A stretch of DNA of 64,000 nucleotides from Plotosus lineatus (lineage: Eukaryota > Chordata > Actinopteri > Siluriformes > Plotosidae). The translations under genes and the position numbers were made by a program. Location of the stretch: assembly GCA_024760905.1 (NCBI GenBank), contig CM045735.1:4994161-5058160 (forward strand). Reading direction: 5' to 3'. Below the pieces are notes generated by a model. It was not told the origin of the DNA. It searched no databases and saw only the letters and a program-made list of their open reading frames with translations. Of this stretch, positions 32,317 to 44,400 are shown in pieces. How positions within the stretch are numbered: the first letter of the stretch is position 1; the number at the start of each line of letters is the position of its first letter.

Positions 32317-32329
32317 GTTTACATTTACA

Positions 32330-33430
32330 GATGTGTGTATATCCAGATATGAAAAAGAATTGAGGAATTACAATATGTTGGAATAAACATTATTTTATTA
32401 TATTCATTTGTATTGAAATGTACTGTACACAAAAGTAAATCACATCACAATCTTGATCTATTCTATGACAAAAGTTATTATGCAAATAGTATTGTTTAAG
32501 AAAATAGGGTGCTAATAATAAAACCAATGTCTTTGTTTCATTGAGAAAACGTTTTAGTGTTCTGTTTGTGAAAATACTGTAAATAAAACTGTACAAATTC
32601 CCTGAAAATTTGAGTAGATATTCATTGATCCATCCGTCTGCCAAACAGTTTTATCCCATTGGGGAGGATAGAGCCAATCTTAGCAAACTCTGGGCGATGG
32701 CGACGTACAACCCACATTAGCATGTGGAAAACATTCAGACTTCGCACGGAAACGCTGGAACTCGGTACCTTCATGCTGAGAGGCAGACATGCAAACCACC
32801 ATGCCACCAGGACCACGTACAGTATGAATCTGACGGTCAGGTGTCCTCATATACACCTTACAGTCGTATATAAGGAGGCACGTTTTTGCATTGCAGACGC
32901 ATACAGTTCTTCATCAGCCGGGTGAGCAGTGTGTACTCGGTTTTATTCTTCACTAAGACTGAATATGTCTTTATAGTTTGTTTTCTGGCTCGAAAAAGAT
33001 CTCAGGAAGTCACATCCTGTTTCTTTCCATTAGAACCATGAGCAGTGTTTTGACCTGAGATTACGCCATGGAGATTGTCCATGGTAATAAAAACTGCCAT
33101 GAGAGCTTTTTCTATATATTAAAGAAACAAGTTCAGTAGAAATATAACAAATACACAGTCGTTTTAATACAATGTCACCTAAATGTGGACTTGTTTTGGC
33201 AGCTAATTTGTATGTTGTTGTTTTTAAGTTGACCCTGAAATAGATCCGTATCTCTGCCCACAACAGAATTTTGATGGCAGTATTGTAACAATGGTGTTTC
33301 CTTGTTGGTCAACAAAATCCTGACCAATCCCACACATGGATGTTTATCAGACTTGGTGGGAACACTACCCTGGCTGAATCACAGAGATTATTTAATTTCG
33401 GAATGTGTGGGTCAAAAGTGAAGGTCAGAG
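32330..33430. other. Gap between ALDOC and RSKR
   Basis: No gene. There is a decayed SINE S2 fragment around 32620-32810 (minus) and otherwise AT-rich unassigned sequence. No trace of SPAG5, which lies between ALDOC and RSKR in mammals. Confidence 0.4.
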
Positions 33431-35290
33431 CAAGGGCATGATATTTTGGAGAGAGAGTGCATACCACTGAAAACAAGTGCCCTTGTTTTCAGACGTGCTT
33501 GTCGCTATGGAACGCTAACAGGAACTGCAAATGAGACGATAACCTTTGACCTTGAGTGACCCTGAAAAGGAGAAACCCCAAGCATCTTGGAAAATCTTTA
33601 AACCAGATAGTTTTCTGGATAATTTGGTCACCCCAACATAGTATGGAACACATTGTAGAAGAGCACATGGGTAATTATCTCCAGTACCCATATAATGCTA
33701 TTTACTTCATTATCCATCCTGCATGATGGAGGAACCTTGCACTCTGACAGCCCTTCTAGACTTGAGTTAATAATAATAATAATAATATTAATATTCTCCG
33801 GAAAGTTCTTGGTGGGTTCGACTAGGCAGTGCTTTCTGGGAGAAGTCCCATTCGCTGTCCGGGCTGCATGTGGAGAGGGTGAGGGCCCTGAGCTCATGAT
33901 GAGCCTAACCAGCCTGACTGTGCCAGGATCACCCAATCCCTCTCTGCTGCATATAAATCTTTACTGTAAATAATAATAATAATAATAATAATGTGCTAGT
34001 AGCCCTGATAAAGGAAAAAAATTCTTGGCGTGGGAAATGTTGCATGAAAATTCTACGACTGGCATTAAACATACTTAAAAATAAAATGTATTTCAGATAT
34101 TATTATAGAAATAATATGAAGCGCAGCATAAATTTCTCCCAGTAAAATCACAGATGACAAACATTCTAGAATACTGTATACTATACAAAATTCGAGCAAA
34201 ATCTTGTATCACACATTTCAAGTCAAAAAAGCATTCAGTTAGCATCTTGCTACATCACTGCTCTCTGAGGAACTTGCTCGTTGTCGAGGGCCTCCATTAG
34301 TTCCTCATTGGACAGTGTTGTGGGTTCATGAGCATATATGGAGGTTGAATCATCTAAGAACTCGCAGTTGAAATCAAAATTAAGAAATGGCTCTTGCGTT
34401 AGACCTCGGCAGGCTTTGGCAGGGCAGTCGGGCCGCGTCTTCAGTTCCAGGATCTGGTCCATGGGGCTTTTCTGTAACAGCTGCGAGTCGAATGAAGTGC
34501 CACGGAAAAAGGTTTGGCGCTTGAAGCGCTCCAGCGTCCGCAGGCGGCGTGCCGGCGTCTTACACAGCAGCTGGCAGGGAAAGAGAACGTCAGGATGAGA
34601 TCGTGTCTTAGATTTTATATGTTTTATGTCTGGTACAATCTTCAGCAGGGTCCAGAAGTAGCTGGTCTCATAACGTTAACACTGAACCAAAGCGCCAGGA
34701 AGTGTTTATTTATGATGGTACTGCACCTCAGTTAGCAGGAGGGCAAACGGCGGAGAGAAGCTTCCTGGCATCTCGTAAGGGAAGCAACGCACCTTCTTCA
34801 GCATGCAACAGTGATCGGACTCAGGAGGTACAGGAAACTGTGAGAAGAAGAAGTCTGGTTGTTATGAAGCACCACCTCAAGAAACCAAACACGTCTTCAA
34901 AGACGACTGTATCTAAAAACCGTGCAAGCAGTCAGATATTACTGAATATCCTCGGACCACCGACGTACTCATTTCAAAAACTACCGTAGCTAACTCCCAG
35001 AGAGGAGCTGATTTTGGAAAGGTCAAGGTAAAGGTCAAAGGTGAAGGCAAGCGCAAGATCGCAGGTATTTAAAGGTGCTTACAACATTAAAATGAATACT
35101 GACAGAAATGTAATTACTATAGAACACAAACAGGAAGCCAAGTGCGAAGTTTCAAATGAGATGTTTACCTTTGACCTTGAGTGACCTTGAAAGGTCAAAC
35201 CCCAGCCATTTTGTAAATCATTTGAATTTCTAATTTAGTCAAGTCCATATACTATGGAAAATTACTGAAGGTGAGCAAATAGATAATTAA
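33430..35290. repeat. Dispersed 'cctttgaccttgagtgacc' repeat pair
   Basis: Similar blocks at about 33490-33620 and 35125-35270 share 'aactgcaaatgag' and 'cctttgaccttgagtgaccctgaaa'. They look like two copies of one old transposon, on either side of the RSKR last exon. Confidence 0.4.
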
Positions 35291-36124
35291 AATCAGTTCC
35301 CGTTTATTCATTTTTTCATTTTCTAGGCCGCTTAATCCTAATTAGACTCATGGGGAGGCTGGCACCCATCTCAGCTGACTCTGGGCGAGCCTATGGGGCG
35401 ATGAACTCGCTGAACAGGACCCTGTGGCGGTCGAGGTATCTGAGCAGCGGACGAAAGCCCGAGTCTTTCACTCCCTTGTGCTCCCTGTCTTGCTCTACTC
35501 GAGCGAGACGTGGACGCTCATGGTTGAGCTTGGATGACGACTGGACTCCTTTGTTACGACTTCCCTTCGCCGCATCTTCGGATACCGCTGGTGGGACTTT
35601 GTTACCAACCGGAAGGTGCTCTGGGATGCGGGGATGGTAAGAGTAACCTGCTTGATCCGCAACCGTCAGCTGCGCTACTATGGGCACTTGGCGTGTTTCC
35701 CGCCTTCGGACCCAGCACACCGGATCCTGTCCGTTTGGGATCCTAGGGGCTGGAGCCAATCGCGGGGACGGCTGCGTGTGATGTGGTTGTCGCAGCTGAG
35801 GGCTGCCCTGCCAGGGGGTATGGGCCCTGCGCAGGCCTGGTCGATCGCCAGGAGACGGCTGGATGAGTGGAGGCGGCTGGTGGACGCAGCGAAGTGCCGT
35901 CCCGGCGCATGCCCTCATACCTGACTTGACCTGACTTGTGCGAGGGCGGGGCACACCCAGGACAGCTCGCTAGGCCATCACAGAGACAACACACAACCAT
36001 TAACACCCACATCTAGGGGAGATTTGGCACAGCCAGTTAACCTACTGGACATGTTTTTGGATTGTTGAAGAAAACCGGAGTACCCGGAGGAAACCCATGG
36101 AAGCACGAGGAGAACATGCAAACT

Positions 36125-36161
<37 letters not shown>

Positions 36162-36674
36162 TGCCCGAGCTGGGAATCAAACCCAGGACCTTCTGGCTGT
36201 GAAGCAGACAGGCTATCCTCTACACCACTGTGCAGCACCCCACACAGGGTTTAATTTAATTCATTCATTCATTCATTTTCTGAACCACTTAATCCTAATT
36301 AGGGTCACGGAGAGGCTGGTGCCCATCTCAGCCAACTCTTGGCGAGGGCAGAGTACACCCTGGACAGCCCGCCAGGCCATCGCAATGCAGAAACATGCTG
36401 ATGGCTATCCAGCTCCTTTTTATGAAAGTCAGCAATGGTTCTTCTACATGAACCTCTCACCATAGACAGTGAGAGACATGGCTGGCCTTTGATAACCGTT
36501 GGTGCACTGGGGGGACAGCAGTTACAACCCGGTAATAGTGGGGCTTGAACTCCAACCCCAGAATCGGTACTCCAGGACCTTACCACTGGGCCACCACCAG
36601 GCCACAGGATTTATTTACTACATTAAACAGTGCTATGACTACCATGCACTTTACGAGTTAAACCATTTCCAGAT

Positions 36675-36731
<57 letters not shown>

Positions 36732-36777
36732 TTATGGGGTAACTCTTGTGCAGCAACTCTTGTGCTAAGGTATTACA

Positions 36778-36820
<43 letters not shown>

Positions 36821-38398
36821 ACTTGCAGAGTATCAATCATCATGGATGCACTGTATGTCTGTCTGTCTTCCTTTCGGCTTTTTCCCTTTTACTTGGGCGT
36901 CGCCACAGTGAATCATCTGATTTGCACGTTTTGATTTGGCAGAGGTTTTTACGTCGGATGCCCTTCCTGTCACAACCCTTTTTAGCAAGGGACAGAAACA
37001 CGCTGACGACTTTGCAGCCTACTCTTTACGAAAGTCAGCAATGGTTCTTTTACATGAACCTCTCACCATAGACAGTGACAGACATGGGCCGCCATTGATA
37101 ACCCAGTTAGCCGCACTGGGGGGGGGGTTTACAGTGGCAACCTTGTGGAGAGTGGGACTCGAACCCCCAACCTTTGGATCAACGATCCAGCGCCCTATAC
37201 CACTAGACCACCACTGCCCCCCATGGATGTACCGTATATTGCTGTGAATAAACACGTCTGGGCTCCGTGTTGTCTGCTGTCCAGTATCGCTGATTATAAA
37301 TGGCCGCCTGCACAGTGATACAGTTCCATGTTATTGACCTGCTTTCTGACCCCACCTTGCCAGCAGCCAATGCGAAGAGCAGGATCCCGAGTGACCACCA
37401 ATCAGCAGCGTGGTTGTACGGACCCCCGCTCAGCACTTCAGGAGCTGTAACATAACAGGAAGCTTTTAAAAGATCGGCGGAAACTTTTACGCCGAGTTTA
37501 CAAGGATAATCCTCTAAACATTTCAATTTATTTATTTTTCACCCCCCCCCCCCCACACACACACACATTTTTCTCCCAAATTTGGTCGTATCCAATTCCC
37601 ACCCATCAAGTATTTCCTTGTGTATCATGCACACACACACCGTGACATGCGATGCTAGTCACCCGCTTCTTTTTGAACTGCTGAGCATGCGTAGCTGGGG
37701 GCGGCTTAACACACCCGGATGGAAAGCGCTATCCGCCCCCTCGTAAGAATGAGCTCACAGATATCCAGGATCGGCTGGCGGTCACTGTGGGTGACAGGGA
37801 AATGAGCGTATGCCATCCCTCCCTCCCGTGAGAGCTCGACCGATTATCTCCTATGGAGTCCCGGTCACGGACGGCTGTGGCATTAAACCCGATCAACTTG
37901 CGATCTCTAAACATTTCATACAAACCAAATGCAGATATTAGCTACAAGAACACTCGCTTATCTCGGTCGCTTGCCAAAAATCCTACTAGGATCACAGGGA
38001 GGCTGGAGCCTATCTCAGGTTGTACATCCTGAACAGCTCGTCCATTCACACTCGGACAATTTTGAAAAGCCGATTGGCCCAAACGTGCATGTTTCTGAAC
38101 TGCAGGAGGAAACCGGTGTACCAGCATCAAGAGAACATGCAATCAGCCGAGCGCAGAACTCGAACCCTGCACCTTCTCGCTGTGAGGTGAACATGCTAAC
38201 CGCTACTCCACGGTGCGGCCCCAGTCATAAAAACAGCCCATTTCATATTCAGAAGCTATTTTTGAATTATGTTTATTTTATTCTACAGTTTAATAAGATG
38301 AAGTACCCATGTACTGAATTGTCCCGCAGATGGTGAACGCCCTTCCTCCGCGTTCGAGCCTCCTAGACAAACCAAAATCAGCCAGGCGTAAATGCCCT

Positions 38399-38454
<56 letters not shown>

Positions 38455-38807
38455 TCAATAAACTCCTATCCATATAACAGTTCAATCTTACATATATTAC
38501 AATCCACAAGAGCTTTAATCACTATAACACTGGATTTTAATTTCACATTAAATGTAATCTGATTAAATCAATCTTTAATAATGAGGGCGATTCACGTTAA
38601 TTATACATTCATTCTGTCTGATGAACATCTGTACATGGTTTGAATGATTCAGCACAAATTCAAGAACTTTCTGTGCTCTCTTCAGCACCTTCTAGTGGAC
38701 AGCATGCACAGTGCAGCTTGCACTTACCCTGATCTGATAAAAGGATATTCTCCATCTAGAGAGGAAATAAAAATAGACATTTCAGACACACAAACACGCA
38801 CACACGC

Positions 38808-38856
<49 letters not shown>

Positions 38857-39138
38857 CACACGCACACACGCACGCACGCAGACGCACACACACGCAGACG
38901 CACACACATACACACACATCACTTATTCCCATTTGGGACGCAGGGAGGTTGAAGCCTATTTTATTCAACTTGCAGGTCTAAAATACATACAGTCACTCTC
39001 CCACCTAGGGGAACTGTGAGAAGAAACCAGAGAACTTGGAGAAAACCATAGCAAGTATGGGGAGAACATGCAAACTCCATGCAGAAACGTTCGAGCTGAA
39101 CTCAGGAGATACTTATTGTGAGACACACACACACACAA

Positions 39139-39176
<38 letters not shown>

Positions 39177-39279
39177 CCTTACTTTAACATCACGGTGGAT
39201 GATACCAAAATCATGAAGAAACCCTGCAATATGTGAGGAACAAAGAAATAAATAATTACATATCATTGAATAAATCAAA

Positions 39280-39350
<71 letters not shown>

Positions 39351-39531
39351 GTACTCTCGCCAATGAGCTTTCAGCTCACCTAGTGCAGAGCCTAGCTCAG
39401 CAGCAAACACCTTCACCACGTCCTCTCCAAACTGGCCAATCATCACCCAGTAGGTGTATAAGTCTCCTGTACTGCAGTAATCACACACTGGGGAGGGGAC
39501 AAGGAGACACCAGGTGGTGTATGAGAGGAGT

Positions 39532-39568
<37 letters not shown>

Positions 39569-41392
39569 TCATGATTTACCAAATACCAGAGGTTTTGTGA
39601 TAAACCTTGACCAGGGCTTTTATTTTATCTTCACCGCTTGATAGGGCAGGTTACGTGCTGACCAGCATCTGTTTGTTTGTTGTCGGTTAGCAGAATTACA
39701 CAAAAACTTCGAAACCAATTTTCACCAACCTTGGTGGAAGGATGAGACCTGGGCCTGGCATGAAATCATAACATTTTGGAGCACGATCTGGATCCAGGAA
39801 TTTATTAAATGCTTTTTTAACAAGCATTTATTTAAGTTTTTTCTTATAGCAGGATTATGCAAAAACTACCAATCAAATTTACATCAAACTTTGTGGACAG
39901 GTGGCGTCCGCGCCCATTACTCATTACATTTCAGAAGCGATCTATTCAAGGAATCATGTTGGGAAAAAAAAAAAAAAACTCCACTCAAAATCCTGAAAAA
40001 TCCCTCTTCTTACTGGTGTGTTGACATGCTACTGGCATCACTGGCCCTTGCATGTATCCACTCTCTCTGAGCGAGGACAGAATCCCTCCTGGACAGCTCA
40101 CCGGCCATTGCGGAGCAGAAACACGCTGACGGCTTTGCAGCTCCTCTTGACGAAAGTCAGCAATGGTTCTTTTACATGAACCTCTCACCATAGACAGTGA
40201 GACACATGGCTGGCCTTTGATAACCCAGTTAGTACACTGAGGGGACAGTGACAACCTAGTGGAGAGTGGGGCTTGAACCGCCAACCTTGGGATCAGTGAT
40301 CCAGCACCTTAGCACTCGGGCGCCACTGCCACAATACCTCTTCTTTAATATGCACCAAAATGAGACACCCACTAGGGGGAGACATTTCATTAAAACCATG
40401 CAAAGTTAAAATAACCCATTCGGGATGGTCTGATGAACTGTTCAGGGTGGACTCCACCTTTGCACACTATCACTCAAGTATAATTAAATGGTTCAGCAAA
40501 TGAACATGGAGGTGTCTGTGGTTCACAAACAAACACACAGAGGTAAAAATGCAACACAGAATGTGAATCTAATAGTAACTCAGCATGCAGTCCCAGAAAC
40601 AGCGGATACACCGCACTTATTGATCTATTAATTAATCTAATTTATTTAATTAATTCAGAGTGAATTCTGTGGAACAGGCATCCCAACTCATCCTCAACAC
40701 TGATTGGTAGGAAGTGAAGGGGAAGAGAAGAAGGGAAGAGTGAAGAGGGACAGGACGGGACTGTGGTACAGTATTTTGCATTCACAGACACAAGAGGACA
40801 TCAGGAGAGTTGTGTATTTGGGGAAGTGAATATCTGTATATCCTGCATATCTGTCAAGGTCTGTTCTGTTTTTTTCAAGCGAGTCATGAAAAAAAAAAGA
40901 GAATACGAATAACGGACACGGCTAGTTTTAGTCTGGGCTGATGGCAGTGCAGCTCCTCTTAATGAAAGTCAGCGGTGGTCCTTTTACCGGACCCTCCACC
41001 ACAGGCAGTGAGAGACATGGCCGGCCTTTGATAACCCAGTTAGTGCACTGCGGGGGACATTGACAACACAGTGAGAGTCGGGCTTGAACCCCCAACCATG
41101 GGATCATGATCCAGCAAATTACCTCCAGGCCATCACTGCCCCCTGCTGTATAGTTATGGAAATGATTATAATGCAATAATAATAATATCTAGAAAAAAAT
41201 ATATATAACAGCATAGACTTTTGGTAAGTGTATATATTCATTCATTCATTTTTTTAACCGCTTAGTCCTAATTAGGGTCATGGAGAGGCTAGAGCCCATC
41301 TCAGCTGACTCCGGGCGAGGGCGGGGTATACCCTGGACAGCTCGCCAGGCCATCACAGGGTGTGCTCTCTCTCTCTCTCTCTCTCTCTCTCG

Positions 41393-41424
<32 letters not shown>

Positions 41425-44400
41425 CCCTGTGCTTGCATGGGTTTCCTTGGAGTACTCCAGTTTCCTTCACATTAGACGGACTGGCTGTTCCAAATGCTCC
41501 TAGGTGTCCATGTGAGTGTGAATTGTTGTGTATGTGTTGGCCCTATGATGGACTTGCGAGCTGTTCAGTGCGTACTAGGCTGAGACAGGCTTAAGTCTCC
41601 CTGCAACCCTGGGAAGATCAAGTTTCGGCAATTGCGTGAATGACTGAATTGAGGCATATAGACATCAGGAAAGCAGGTGGCGCTCCTGGGCTCTTGTGCA
41701 CAACTACAGCCAGTTTAAGCACATCAGACATGCCATAAATACACACGACTCCCAGTCCATGAGTACCAGGGTAGTCTTTTGGCAATTATCTTCAGAACTC
41801 CGCCTGTATTTGCACGCTACACTGTGACCCGGCCATCGAATCATAATACACACGATATTTGGTTCGCTGATGATATCAATGGTAATATCGCGATATGATG
41901 ATTGAGTCGATATATCGCTCATCCCGAGATCACTCCTTCTTCCGACGTCAAGATGCTTGAAGTAAAAAAGCACAGAAGTGTCAACGTGGGTATCAGGGCT
42001 TTTTTTTTTTTACAGCTCGGGGGAGTAGGGGTAGTGATTGGGTGGAGGCAGAACTGACATCTTGACGTGAGGAAAAGGAGGAGGAAAGCTGGACTAAAGG
42101 GGCGGGTTCGGAGTCACTCACTAATATAGAGGTGGTGCTGGGTCTGCCAGCAGTCCTGCAGGTTGTGGACGAAAGGGTGGTGAACCTGACGCTGCAAAGC
42201 AACAGTTAGAGAACAACCACACATGACAGCTGAGTCAATGAACTACAGATGCATCAAAATATCTGAAGTTTATATGGAGGTCAAAGAGATGACGACTCAT
42301 TCACTCTTGGTTTACTTTGCAAAAAGCAATGGACTACGGAGTTAATTTACAGACAGTACATTAATTAAATACCTGAAATATGTGAATATATTGTCTACAG
42401 GCTGAACGTATACTAACCTGGATTATCACCTCTTCCTTTGCCTGGTCCAGCACACTCAGACGAATAATTTCAGACTTTGAGATGACCTGAAATGAAAGGT
42501 GTCGGAAGGTTACAATTGATAGCGTGACAGAAAACCTAATGACTGTGACAAAGCACTGACACTGGAGACTCCTTCAATTATGGTATAACTATTAAATTAG
42601 AACGCAAACCTCTGCTGGGCTCGAGGGAAAAAGACAAAAAACAAAAAGTACACAGCATCCCCTGCTGGGCGTGTTGTAATACCACACTTCCAAAAAATAA
42701 ATAAAGAAAGAAATGAATAAATATAAAATCATTCATTCATCCATTCATTTTCTGAACCACTTAATCTGAATAAGGGTCACGGGGAGGCTGGCGCCCATCT
42801 CAGCCAACTCTGGGCGAGGGCGGGGGACACCCTGGACATCTCGCCAGGCCATCACAGGAACAACATTCACACAATTATTCATACTCACACTCACACCTAG
42901 GGGTGATTTGGAACAGACAATTATCCCACTGTGCATGTTTTTGGACTGTGGGAGGAAACCGGAGAACCTGAAGGAAACACACACAAGCATGAAGAGAACA
43001 TGCATCATCAATTCTTATAAATTTCAAATAAAAATGTGAAAAATATCTCACAATGTTAAAGAATCCTTAAAAAATTCCTGGACCTAGAATTTGATCCGGA
43101 TCATCTCAAAAATCGGACAGAATATTACTTGAGTTGGAGTCCACATCTCCAAAAAAATCTATCAAGGTCTATTCATAACTTTGTGTCAAAAGTTACTAAC
43201 ACGCAAGCAGATAAACAAACAAATAAGTAAACCAACGCCAACAAACACCTAACCTCCTCATCAGACGTAATAAAACATCTTCAAGCAGCATACCATGTCA
43301 AGAATTCCGTGTTTTTTTTCTTTGTCAAACAATAAGAACTAAGGGAGCGCAAACCTCCACCAAGCTGGAAAAAAGTAAACAGCACCATATGCTAGGTCTG
43401 CTATAAAGTAACACTTTAAAAACAATTACTATATTTAAAAAATCCTTTAAAAAAACTCTTGGATCCACAACTTGATCCCAATAACCTTCAAAATCGTATG
43501 GGGTGTAACCTGGTCCATCCTCCAGCCCTCCTGAAAAAAAAAAAAAATCAAAATATATTCACTACTTTGTGTGTAAAGATGCTAACAAACAGGGTGGCAT
43601 GGTGATGTAGTGGTTACAGCAAGAAGGTCCTGAGCCTGGGCATCTCTGTATGGGGTTTGCATGCTCTCCCCATTCTTGTGTTGGTTTCCTCCAGGTATTC
43701 TAATGTCCACCCACAGTCCAAAGACATGCGCATTAGGAAAACTGGCTGTTCCAAATGTGAATGTGAGTGTGAATGGTTGTGTGTGTTGCCCTTCGATGGA
43801 CAGCCAAGCTGTTCAGGGTGGACCACACCATTGTCCATTGCTGGCGAACAGCAAGATTAAGTGGTCCGGCAAGCAAACAAGCATACCAACGCCAAAAACA
43901 GACTACAGGGGACCAGACGCTCAATTCAAAAGGATCAGTTCATAATATGCTTATATAGAAGAAGCGTACAAAATCTGAAAGCCCTAGATTCAGTACACGG
44001 CAAGTCAACATAGAAACTAAGGGATAACGGACAGATGGACGGATGGACGGGCAAATGAGACTCATTCATTTAGCTTCTGAGGGGCGGGCGCTAACAAAGG
44101 CATAATCTCCTCAGTGGAGGCAATAACAGCATTTTTACTTGATATGCTGTTGGTTTACAGTAATAACACGAATGGATATTATATTTAGAAAGAGCACACA
44201 ATTTCAAATGATACAAGATACAAAAACAAACAAACAAAAAACCCCCAAAATATTTACCTTGACTGCATAAATCTTTTGTTTGGACTTGTCCATCACTTTT
44301 AAGATGGGACCAAACGATCCCTTGGCGACGTATCCCAGGATCTGAGGGAACAGCATGTAGAGTATTTCAACACAAACATATCAGAATTAGATGTGTACCT

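Noticed and set aside
35391..35954. 187-codon minus-strand ORF
   Set aside because: GC-rich shadow of the plus-strand LINE C-terminal coding region.
38644..38968. Apparent tandem-repeat ORFs at the CA arrays near RSKR exon 8
   Set aside because: Microsatellite translations; the real exon here is only 28 nt (38728-38755).
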